Source: an uncultured Christensenellaceae bacterium (lineage in GTDB: Bacteria > Bacillota > Clostridia > Christensenellales > UBA3700). Taken from it: a stretch of 8,118 bases of DNA. The DNA lies in NCBI GenBank assembly GCA_902373595.1, contig CABKMX010000041.1, positions 1 through 8,118 on the forward strand. Reading direction: 5' to 3'. Shown here piece after piece: positions 1 through 8,036 of this stretch; within the stretch, counting starts at the first letter, position 1, and each line of letters starts with the position of its first letter. The translations under genes and the position numbers were made by a program. The notes under the pieces were generated by a model. It saw only the letters and a program-made list of their open reading frames with translations, did no database searches and was not told the DNA's origin.

Positions 1-1271
<1,271 letters not shown>

Positions 1272-1273
<2 letters not shown>

Positions 1274-1559
1274 ATTGCTCGACAATCGCGAGCACGTCGC
1301 TCTGTTTGAGCACGGTAACTTCTTTTTCGTCCAACTTGAAGTCGGAACCGGCATATTTGTTGTAGAGTATGACATCGCCGACTTTGACCTGCATGGTCAC
1401 TTCTTTGCCGTCCACGAGACCGCCGGGGCCGACCGCGATGACGCGTGCGAGCTGGGGTTTTTCCTGCGCGGACGAGGGCAGGAAGAGACCGCTTTCGGTC
1501 TTTTCGGGAGCGTCCATCGGCTCGATGACGATCCTGTCGAACAACGGTTTGATGTTCAT
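1272..1559 (-). CDS. groES: Co-chaperonin GroES (10 kDa, Hsp10)
   Basis: This is the heptameric lid that closes the GroEL cavity. The 95 residues match the family's usual length. Visible features are the N-terminal KPLFDRIVIEP, the mobile loop (about residues 17-33) with the GroEL-contacting tripeptide L25-F26-L27 followed by PSSAQEKPQ, the VIAVGPGG turn (40-47), VKVGDVILYNKYAG (58-71) and the C-terminal LKQSDVLAIVE. Phe26 in the mobile loop is less usual: the E. coli tripeptide is Ile-Val-Leu. The ATG at 1559 is set by GGAGG at 1568-1572, eight bases upstream, and by alignment with the family start. It is the first gene of the groES-groEL operon, with a promoter and a CIRCE-like operator directly upstream. 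Identity is near certain. Confidence 0.98.
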
Positions 1560-1567
1560 GATTTATA

Positions 1568-1573
1568 CCTCCG
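1568..1573 (-). promoter_or_regulatory. groES ribosome binding site
   Basis: CGGAGG on the minus strand lies eight bases before the groES ATG at 1559. The leader between the predicted transcript start (about 1622) and the ATG is about 62 bases and carries the CIRCE-like inverted repeat. Confidence 0.85.
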
Positions 1574-1593
1574 AATGATTTCGATGATTTGGT

Positions 1594-1620
1594 TTGGCAG
1601 TCAAGCCTCTCGACTGCCAA
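1594..1620 (-). promoter_or_regulatory. Variant CIRCE operator (HrcA binding site) of groESL
   Basis: TTGGCAGTC, nine spacer bases, then GACTGCCAA form a perfect inverted repeat with 9-base arms. This is the exact geometry of the CIRCE element (TTAGCACTC-N9-GAGTGCTAA), which the heat-shock repressor HrcA binds. Seven of nine bases per arm agree with the consensus, and the two differences (A to G at arm position 3, C to G at position 7) are mirrored in the other arm. It lies immediately downstream of the predicted transcript start of groES, where CIRCE elements usually sit. HrcA binding is inferred. The hrcA gene is not in the window. Confidence 0.9.
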
Positions 1621-1628
1621 CATTGCAT

Positions 1629-1657
1629 ATTATAACACGCCAAAGCGGGTATGTAAA
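1629..1657 (-). promoter_or_regulatory. groES-groEL promoter, sigma-A type
   Basis: On the minus strand TTTACA (1652-1657, -35) and TATAAT (1629-1634, -10, perfect consensus) are separated by the ideal 17 bases. The predicted start is near 1622, just before the CIRCE-like repeat. A near-consensus housekeeping promoter blocked by an HrcA operator is the normal arrangement for groESL in Bacillota. Confidence 0.88.
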
Positions 1658-1805
1658 GACTTATATGCAACTTTTTTGCGACATTTTACCAAATTTTTTC
1701 ATTTGGCGCCTCAACCGTTAAACTACGGTGAAAAGCGCGCCGCGCGCGTCTTGGGAGAGTCGCCGAAAAAAGTGTTTTGTCGCGGCTTTTCGGTGCGTTT
1801 TGAAG

Positions 1806-1834
1806 TTGCTTTGCGCGCGCGTTTATGGTATCAT
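1806..1834 (+). promoter_or_regulatory. Probable promoter of the deaminase-helicase unit, extended -10
   Basis: TATCAT at 1829-1834 is preceded by TGG, which makes an extended -10 element (TGNTATCAT). A weak -35 TTGCTT lies at 1806-1811, 17 bases away. The predicted start near 1841 leaves a leader of only about 16 bases, barely enough to hold the ribosome binding site. A TTGAAG at 1800-1805 is a rival -35 but would be 23 bases from this -10. Position and sequence are plausible; activity is inferred. Confidence 0.6.
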
Positions 1835-1842
1835 ATATACAA

Positions 1843-1848
1843 TAGGAG
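1843..1848 (+). promoter_or_regulatory. Deaminase ribosome binding site
   Basis: TAGGAG lies eight bases before the ATG at 1857. It decides the start: the in-frame ATG at 1728 would add 43 basic residues, has no such site, and lies upstream of the predicted promoter. Confidence 0.85.
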
Positions 1849-1856
1849 TTTACCGT

Positions 1857-2315
1857 ATGAACAAATGGGATCAACGTTTTATGGATATGGCGGAGCAGGT
1901 CGCGACTTGGTCGAGCTGTTTCAAACCCGACAGGCACGTCGGCGCGGTCATCGTCAAGGACAAGCGCATCTTGACGACAGGCTACAACGGCGCGAGCAGC
2001 GGTATCAAGAGCTGCACCGAAAAGGGCGAGTGCATCCGCATCAAGCTGGGCATCCCCTCGGGGACGAGGCATGAATTGTGCTATGCCGTGCACGCCGAGC
2101 AGAACGCGATCATTCAGGCGGCGAAGCTGGGCGTGAGCGTGGACGGCGCGACGCTGTATTGCACGCATCAGCCGTGCGTGATCTGCGCGAAGATGATCAT
2201 CAACGCGGGCATCAAGCGCGTCATCTACAAGTACGGCTATCCCGACGAGTTCAGCATGCTGCTTTTCAAAGAGGCGGGGGTCGAGGTGAGCGATTTCGCG
2301 TCCCTTCAAGATTGA
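1857..2315 (+). CDS. dCMP (deoxycytidylate) deaminase family protein
   Basis: This is probably a cytosolic zinc enzyme that converts dCMP to dUMP plus ammonia, supplying thymidylate synthase. The 152 residues are typical for the family (ComEB / cytidine-deoxycytidylate deaminase group). The zinc and catalytic residues are all present: H79-A80-E81 (zinc ligand His79, proton-shuttle Glu81) and P106-C107-V-I-C110 (zinc ligands Cys107 and Cys110). GYNGASSG (42-49), followed by a Cys-containing insert (Cys53, Cys59) and [21 protein letters not shown] (65-85), is the signature separating dCMP deaminases from plain cytidine deaminases. The insert cysteines and His72 may bind a second, structural zinc. 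The gene is first in a unit with the large helicase, which starts 20 bases after its stop. Free cytidine, tRNA or another nucleotide as substrate cannot be excluded from sequence. A role in competence should not be assumed from the ComEB name. Confidence 0.93.
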   Translation: MNKWDQRFMDMAEQVATWSSCFKPDRHVGAVIVKDKRILTTGYNGASSGIKSCTEKGECIRIKLGIPSGTRHELCYAVHAEQNAIIQAAKLGVSVDGATLYCTHQPCVICAKMIINAGIKRVIYKYGYPDEFSMLLFKEAGVEVSDFASLQD

Positions 2316-2323
2316 GATAAGGT

Positions 2324-2329
2324 GAGGAG
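2324..2329 (+). promoter_or_regulatory. Helicase ribosome binding site
   Basis: GAGGAG lies six bases before the ATG at 2336, within the 20-base gap after the deaminase stop. There is no room for a terminator and no promoter was seen in the gap, so the two genes are probably transcribed together. Confidence 0.85.
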
Positions 2330-2335
2330 AAAATT

Positions 2336-5300
2336 ATGTCCGAAGAAAAGAACGTGACCTTTGTCAAAGAGGGCTCGCTCGAGCTGACGTTGGAGTGCGC
2401 CGACACAATCGGCTACTACGCGCTTCAAAACGGCATCAAGCTCATCAAGCGGTTTCATCTCAAAAACACTTCCGAAAACGACATCGAGGACATCCGCATC
2501 AAGGTGACCTCAAAGCCCGACTTCATCGTGCCGTACGAGTTCGTACAGCAGGTGATACCGCGCCGCACGACCGCGAGGTTCAACCTTGACGTCAATTGTT
2601 CGCCGACCTGCCTCGTCTCGATGGACGAGCGCACCGAGGGCGACCTTGACGTCGAGATTTTTGTCGGCGAGCAGTCTGTGATGACCGCAAGCGTCAAGAC
2701 GGACATTCTCGCCTTTGACGAGTGCGACTTTGCCGCTTCGCCCGAATCGCTCGCCGCGTTCGTCAAGCGCACCGCCGAGGTCAACAAGACGGTCGCCGAC
2801 GCCGAACAGCGCGCCCGCGATTGGAAGCTGACGATCTCCAAGGGCTACGGTTCGCGCAACGGCGTGCGCAACTATTTCGCCGCATGCTACAGCGTGATTG
2901 CAGAGGAGAAGTTCGTGCTCGAGGACACCCCGAGCGACGACTTCAAGGTCGTCTCTCACAAGGAGCTTTTCGAGTCGGGCATCGCGACGGGCCCCGAGCT
3001 TGCGCTGTTTATGGCTTCGCTCGCCGAGAGCGAGGGCCACAACGCCGTCGTCGGCAAGTTCGGCGGCAAGTGGTACGCAGGCGTATTCCTCACCGACGAG
3101 TGTTGTCCGTCCACGGTATGGGACGACGCCGATTTTCTTGCGAAAAAGACATCTTCGGGGGTCAACGACTTCACGCTCATATGCATGGACGACATCTCCG
3201 AAGGCTCGTCGTTCGAAAAGGCGGAACGCAACGCCAAAAACGCGTTGAAGCGCGCCGACGACGGCGTGTTCATCGACGTCAAGCGCGCGCGTATCATCAA
3301 CATCAAGCCGCTCCCCGAGCGCAAGCGCAGACAGGGCGGCGGATACGACCTTGAGGAGAGCCGCGATTTTGCGCCCGAATTGCGCCCGTCGCAGATACGC
3401 GAGTTCAAGGGCGCGGTCGAAGGGGACAAGGAGACGGGCAAGATCGCGCAATGGGAGCGCAAGCTGCTCGACATGGACATGCGCAACGCGCTGCTCAACT
3501 TCAAGATCTCGCGCGCGGCGGTCAAATTGCTGACTCCGTCCCTGCAAAATCTGTTTTCCGCGCTCGACCGCAACAAGACTTTCACTGTCGAGGCGGGAGC
3601 GAAAGAGGCGGAAAAGGCGGGCATAGAGCTTGCCAAGGACTTCGCCCACATCGGCTACACCAAGCCTTTCACCGACTTTGTCGGGTATGAATATTCCAAC
3701 AAGCGCATGCTGTCCGTCTATGACTCCAAGGAGCACGAGGGGACGCTGTTCCGCCTCTTCCGCAAGGAGAGCAGCGTGCAGGAGGAGACGGGCACTACGT
3801 CGCTCTATCTCGCCGCCGGCTTCTTGCGCTGGAAGGAGGAGAGTGCGACCGAGTTCAAGTATGCGCCCCTCTTCCTCTTCCCGGTGAGCATGACGCGCAA
3901 GGGGCTTGCCGCGCCGACCTATACGGCGGAGGTCAACACCGACGACGTCAGGCTCAACTCCACGCTTTTGGAGTTTTTGTATCGTCAATTCAACCTCGAC
4001 ATCAGGGGGTTGGGGACGGTCGCTTTGAGCGGCGAGCAGAGTTATATGTCAGTGATCGCGCGCATCAAGCGCGAAACGGTGGACATGAAGGGCTGGGAGG
4101 TGTTCGGCGACGCGTTTTTGGCGAGCCTGTCGTTCGCCAACTATCAGCTTTGGTACGACATCAAATACCGCACCGAGAAATTCCGCGAACATCCGATTGT
4201 GCGCTCGCTGCTCGACAACAGGCTCGAGCTGCCCGAGGGCGCGTTCGACCTGTCCGACCGCAGCAGCGACGAGGCATATGTCGGGACGGAGAGGATGTAT
4301 CTGCCGATATCGGCGGACTCGTCGCAATATTCGGCAATCTATGACAGTTTGAGCAAGAGCTTTGTGCTGCACGGACCTCCGGGCACCGGCAAGTCGCAGA
4401 CGATCACCAACATCATCGCCAACAACATCGTCCGCGGTCGCCGCGTGCTGTTCGTCGCCGAAAAGAAGGCGGCGCTGTCCGTCGTTCACCGCAGGCTCAA
4501 GTCGATAGGGCTTGCCGATTTCTGCCTCGAATTGCACTCGGGCAAGACAAACAAGACCGCGGTGCTCGGGCAGATTGTCAACACGCTCGGGCTCAAGTCG
4601 GGGACGACCGATGTCGACATCAACGAAAAACTCGACGAGATCAAGGAGAGCGTGAGCGCGCTTTCGGGCGAGCTCGAGGCGATGCACCGCAAGCGCTATC
4701 TCGGCATCTCGCTCTATGAGGGCATACTCGAGTATTTCGAGAATCAGGACGCGCCCGACTGTTTGCGGATAGATTCGCTGTTCTATGAAAAATTGACGGC
4801 GGAGTCCTTCCGCGGCTATTTGCAGATCCTCGGCGAACTGTCCGTGCGCGCCAAGGAGTGCGGCGACATCCAAAAGACGCCGTTCAAGCGCATCGGCGGC
4901 TTCGAATACGACGACAAGTGGCGTGCGAGCGGCGAGCCGATTCTCGAGATTGCGCTCGACCAATTGCGCAATCTCCGTGCGTGCGCGCGCAATCTTTTGC
5001 CCTATTACAGCGTGCGCACGGTGTCGCTGACCGACCAAAAGCTCAAGGCGCTGTACAAGCTGTCCAAGGGGCTGGAAAAGGAGTATGCGGCGCACTATTT
5101 CGCGCTCAAAGACGGGGACAAAAAGGACCTTGTCGACAACTATCTCAACCTCAGCAACAAGGCGGCGATGATGATGACCGACTACCGCTCGCGGTACGGC
5201 GCGTATCCGGCGGAAGTGCCGCAGGACGACCTCGCCGAGGCGGCTGAGGGCAAGAGCCCGTCGCGCAAATTGCGCAAGATCATGCCCGACGGCGTCGCAA

Positions 5301-7969
5301 AGGAGCAGAGGCAGTCCTTCTTCGGCTATCTCGCTCGCTGCGAGCAGACGCGCCGCATGGCGGGCAAGCTGTACAAGGAGTTGACCGCGGTGTTCGGCGC
5401 ACAGAGCGCAGACCCCAAGACGATCGCCGAGTATTGCGACTCGATCGAGGAGCTTTACGGCGCGGCGGCGGATCTTTACGCCGACCTCGACGTCAGGGTG
5501 TTCGAGGAGAGCTGCGCGGCGTTGACCAAGTACGGTCCCAATCTGCACGGACAATATTACGTCTATGCGTACGAGAACTACGAGCGCGCAATCGCGACGT
5601 TCTGCGACGTCTACCGCACGGACGGCTGGTGCGGCGGCGCGGAGCTGGGCGCGAAGATAGAGTATCTGTCCAACATTCAAAAGAATTTCGATTACGTCCC
5701 CAATTGGTGCCGCTATCAGGAAATCGTCAAGAAGTGCCGCGAGAGCGGTTTGGAATTTGTGCTGGGACCGCTCGGCAACGGCGAAATTACCGCGCAGGAC
5801 GTGCTCAGCTGCTTCAAGAAGTGCGTATATTTCAACTTTGTACGCAGCGAATTGTTGCTCGACGAGACGCTCAGCCGCTTCTCGGGCATGTCGCTCGAAG
5901 AGACGTCCGCCAAGTTCCGCGAGCTTACGGACGAGTATGAGAGGCTGACGAGGGCGGAGATCTACAACCGTCTCGTCGCCGCGCTGCCGCGCCCCGAGGA
6001 CGAGGGCGAGCAGAGCACCGAGCGCGTGCTGCTGATGCGCGCCGAAAAGACGGGCATGAAGGGGATGACGCTTCGGACGCTGTTCTCCAACATTCCGACC
6101 TTGCTCAAGGCGTGCTGCCCGTGCATGATGATGAGTCCGTCGTCGGTCACTCAATTCCTCGACGTCGATCTCGACAAGTTCGATTTGGTCATCTTCGACG
6201 AGGCGTCGCAGCTGCCGACCTGCAAGGCGGTGGGAAGCATCGTGCGCGGCAAGTCTCTGATCGTCGTCGGCGATCCGCAGCAGCTGCCGCCGACCACCTT
6301 CTTCAACGCCGACGTGCGCGACGAGGACAACTACGAGTCGGAGGACATGGAGAGCATCTTGGACGACTGCCTCGCGCTGGGCATGCCGCAAAACAGACTG
6401 CGATGGCACTACCGTTCGCGTCACGAGAGCCTGATCGCGTTCTCCAACGCGACGTTCTACGACAACACGCTGCTCACGTTCCCGTCGCCCAACGAGCTCA
6501 ACAGCAAGGTGACCTTCCGCTATGTCGACGGCGTCTATGAGAGAGGCGGCGAAAAGTGCAACAAAAAAGAGGGCGACGAGCTTGTCGCCGACGTCATCAA
6601 GCGGCTCAAAGACCCGGTCAGGAGCAAGGAGAGCATCGGCGTCGTCACCTTCAACATCGCTCAGCAAAACTACATCGAGACCGCGCTCAACAAGCGCATC
6701 CACGAAGAGGGGCTCGACTCGGCGGCGTTCGAGCGCGAAGAGCCGCTGTTCGTCAAGAACCTCGAAAACGTGCAGGGCGACGAGCGCGACGTCATTTTGT
6801 TCAGCGTCGGCTACGGCCCCGATAAGAACGGCAAATTGTCGCTCAACTTCGGACCGATTAACCAAAACGGCGGTCAAAAGCGTCTCAATGTCGCGGTCAC
6901 GCGCGCCCGTTCGGAGATGTGCGTGTTCAGCGCGATACGCGGCAATATGATCGATCTCAGCCGCACGAACAGCAAGGGCGTAGAGTGTCTCAAATACTTC
7001 CTCGAATACGCCGAGCGCGGCAAGGATATGCTCGCAATCAACAACACGGACATCGGCAGGACGGACGAGGGCATCGGGCAGCAGCTTGCGCGCGAACTCA
7101 AGGACAGGGGCATCGCATGCGAGAGCAACGTCGGCGTGTCCGACTTCAAAATCGACGTCGCGATTGTCGATCCGCGCAACCCCGACCGCTACATTCTCGC
7201 GGTGCTCGCCGACAGCGAGAACGACCTCAAATTCAAGGGCGTACGCGACCGCGTGACGATGCACTCGCGTATATTGCGCAGACTCGGCTGGAATACTTAC
7301 CACGTCTGGTGCGTAAATTACTTCAACAACCCCAAGCGCGAGATACAACGCATCAAGGACGCGGTGTCGGCGCTTGCGGAAAAGCGCGCGCTGGGCAAAA
7401 AGGCGATACGCGACATCGTCGCCAAATACAAAGAGCCGTACAAGGCGTACGCGGTCAAGCCGGCGGCGAAGGCGTCGGGCGCGGACTATGTGCTCAATCC
7501 GGCGAGCAAGGACAAGATTGTCGAGAAGATACGCGCAATCATCGAGCGCGAATCGCCGATTGAACAGCGCACGTTGCTCGCGCGGCTGTGCGCGCAGTTC
7601 GGCGTGCCGGCGACCGCGAAGAGAGCGATTGCGCAACTGACCGCCTATGCGGACACGTTCGTGTCGTTCCGCAAAGAGGTCGAGGACAGGGTGTTCTTTG
7701 CCGACAAACCGGTCGAGACCTTCCGTCCGTCCGACGCAAAGAACGTCCGCGACATCGCGCGCATTCACCCCGACGAGATCTTCGCTGCAATCAAGTGCGC
7801 ACTCGAGTGCGGCGGCAAGCTCAGCCGCGACGACGCAATCAAGGAGGCGGCGAATCTGCTCGGCGGAAAGAAGACGAAGGCGGCGCTCGATTGGATAACC
7901 TTTGTGCTCGACGGCGCGATCGCCGAAAAGAGGGTGATCGTCAATGTCGAAGGTATGCTGTCCGTTTGA
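2336..7969 (+). CDS. DUF4011-type superfamily 1 helicase with Vsr-like nuclease domain and DUF3320
   Basis: This is a 1877-residue, probably cytosolic, ATP-driven DNA-processing protein. Residues 1-130 look like a beta-sandwich (NGIKLIKRFHLKN pattern). About 150-305 resembles a transglutaminase-like fold with the catalytic residues lost. DUF4011 begins near W373 (KLLDMDMRNALLNFK). The superfamily 1 helicase motifs are in order: ADSSQ (660-664, Q-motif-like), Walker A GPPGTGKS (680-687), VAEKKAA (motif Ia), a helical insert of over 450 residues, PCMMMSPSSV (1262-1271), Walker B DEAS (1288-1291), GDPQQLPP (1312-1319), WHYRSRHE (1357-1364), VQGDERDVI (1479-1487) and RLNVAVTRAR (1516-1525). A Vsr/MTES_1575-like PD-(D/E)xK domain spans about 1575-1680 (KIDVAIVDP with Asp1607; LADSEND with Asp1626). 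DUF3320-like sequence fills about 1725-1877. The start has a strong ribosome binding site. All helicase motifs look intact, so ATPase activity is likely; nuclease activity is less certain. The family is linked to phage defence or repair, and the exact role here is unknown. Confidence 0.92.
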   Translation: MSEEKNVTFVKEGSLELTLECADTIGYYALQNGIKLIKRFHLKNTSENDIEDIRIKVTSKPDFIVPYEFVQQVIPRRTTARFNLDVNCSPTCLVSMDERTEGDLDVEIFVGEQSVMTASVKTDILAFDECDFAASPESLAAFVKRTAEVNKTVADAEQRARDWKLTISKGYGSRNGVRNYFAACYSVIAEEKFVLEDTPSDDFKVVSHKELFESGIATGPELALFMASLAESEGHNAVVGKFGGKWYAGVFLTDECCPSTVWDDADFLAKKTSSGVNDFTLICMDDISEGSSFEKAERNAKNALKRADDGVFIDVKRARIINIKPLPERKRRQGGGYDLEESRDFAPELRPSQIREFKGAVEGDKETGKIAQWERKLLDMDMRNALLNFKISRAAVKLLTPSLQNLFSALDRNKTFTVEAGAKEAEKAGIELAKDFAHIGYTKPFTDFVGYEYSNKRMLSVYDSKEHEGTLFRLFRKESSVQEETGTTSLYLAAGFLRWKEESATEFKYAPLFLFPVSMTRKGLAAPTYTAEVNTDDVRLNSTLLEFLYRQFNLDIRGLGTVALSGEQSYMSVIARIKRETVDMKGWEVFGDAFLASLSFANYQLWYDIKYRTEKFREHPIVRSLLDNRLELPEGAFDLSDRSSDEAYVGTERMYLPISADSSQYSAIYDSLSKSFVLHGPPGTGKSQTITNIIANNIVRGRRVLFVAEKKAALSVVHRRLKSIGLADFCLELHSGKTNKTAVLGQIVNTLGLKSGTTDVDINEKLDEIKESVSALSGELEAMHRKRYLGISLYEGILEYFENQDAPDCLRIDSLFYEKLTAESFRGYLQILGELSVRAKECGDIQKTPFKRIGGFEYDDKWRASGEPILEIALDQLRNLRACARNLLPYYSVRTVSLTDQKLKALYKLSKGLEKEYAAHYFALKDGDKKDLVDNYLNLSNKAAMMMTDYRSRYGAYPAEVPQDDLAEAAEGKSPSRKLRKIMPDGVAKEQRQSFFGYLARCEQTRRMAGKLYKELTAVFGAQSADPKTIAEYCDSIEELYGAAADLYADLDVRVFEESCAALTKYGPNLHGQYYVYAYENYERAIATFCDVYRTDGWCGGAELGAKIEYLSNIQKNFDYVPNWCRYQEIVKKCRESGLEFVLGPLGNGEITAQDVLSCFKKCVYFNFVRSELLLDETLSRFSGMSLEETSAKFRELTDEYERLTRAEIYNRLVAALPRPEDEGEQSTERVLLMRAEKTGMKGMTLRTLFSNIPTLLKACCPCMMMSPSSVTQFLDVDLDKFDLVIFDEASQLPTCKAVGSIVRGKSLIVVGDPQQLPPTTFFNADVRDEDNYESEDMESILDDCLALGMPQNRLRWHYRSRHESLIAFSNATFYDNTLLTFPSPNELNSKVTFRYVDGVYERGGEKCNKKEGDELVADVIKRLKDPVRSKESIGVVTFNIAQQNYIETALNKRIHEEGLDSAAFEREEPLFVKNLENVQGDERDVILFSVGYGPDKNGKLSLNFGPINQNGGQKRLNVAVTRARSEMCVFSAIRGNMIDLSRTNSKGVECLKYFLEYAERGKDMLAINNTDIGRTDEGIGQQLARELKDRGIACESNVGVSDFKIDVAIVDPRNPDRYILAVLADSENDLKFKGVRDRVTMHSRILRRLGWNTYHVWCVNYFNNPKREIQRIKDAVSALAEKRALGKKAIRDIVAKYKEPYKAYAVKPAAKASGADYVLNPASKDKIVEKIRAIIERESPIEQRTLLARLCAQFGVPATAKRAIAQLTAYADTFVSFRKEVEDRVFFADKPVETFRPSDAKNVRDIARIHPDEIFAAIKCALECGGKLSRDDAIKEAANLLGGKKTKAALDWITFVLDGAIAEKRVIVNVEGMLSV

Positions 7970-7998
7970 TTGACAGGCGGGCGCTCGTCTGCTAAACT
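7970..7998 (+). promoter_or_regulatory. Promoter directly after the helicase stop codon
   Basis: TTGACA, a perfect -35, begins at the base after the helicase TGA stop. TAAACT (7993-7998, four of six matching the -10 consensus) follows after exactly 17 bases. The predicted start is near 8005, leaving a leader of about 32 bases before the ATG at 8037. No terminator hairpin was found in the 67-base gap, so read-through from the helicase is also possible. Confidence 0.65.
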
Positions 7999-8036
7999 AT
8001 AGCAATGCGGCGTAAGGGAGAAGAAGCAGGGAAGAT

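Larger units (their letters stand above)
1635..1856. other. Divergent intergenic region between groES and the deaminase gene
   Basis: Together with 1560-1634 this makes a 297-base gap between two divergent genes. It holds the groESL promoter and operator on the left and the deaminase promoter on the right. Between them the DNA is AT-rich near 1660-1705 and carries short inverted repeats: ACCGT at 1714-1718 with ACGGT at 1725-1729, and CGCCGAAAA at 1761-1769 with TTTTCGGTG at 1787-1795 (one mismatch). No convincing gene, RNA or terminator was seen. The open frames crossing it lack ribosome binding sites. Confidence 0.6.

Noticed and set aside
1714..1729. ACCGT-N6-ACGGT hairpin in the divergent region
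   Set aside because: A five-base stem is too weak to call a terminator, and both flanking genes point away from it. Such repeats arise easily by chance.
1761..1795. CGCCGAAAA / TTTTCGGTG inverted repeat as a terminator or operator
   Set aside because: The arms carry a mismatch, the 17-base loop is long, and no T-run of terminator type follows in the right place for either strand. No gene ends here.
1728..1856. An upstream in-frame start extending the deaminase by 43 residues
   Set aside because: There is no ribosome binding site at 1728, the extension is Arg/Lys-rich and unlike the family, and it lies upstream of the predicted promoter. The ATG at 1857 has a proper site and matches the family N-terminus.
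2510..3988. A 492-codon minus-strand open frame over the helicase N-terminus
   Set aside because: It is another antisense shadow with biased composition and no family motif, lying over a coding strand with clear domain matches.
4049..7768. A 1239-codon open frame on the minus strand inside the helicase gene
   Set aside because: It is antisense to a gene with a full ordered set of helicase motifs. Its translation is rich in Arg, Leu, Val, Ala and Asp with no recognisable domain. GC-rich codon bias makes such long shadow frames common.
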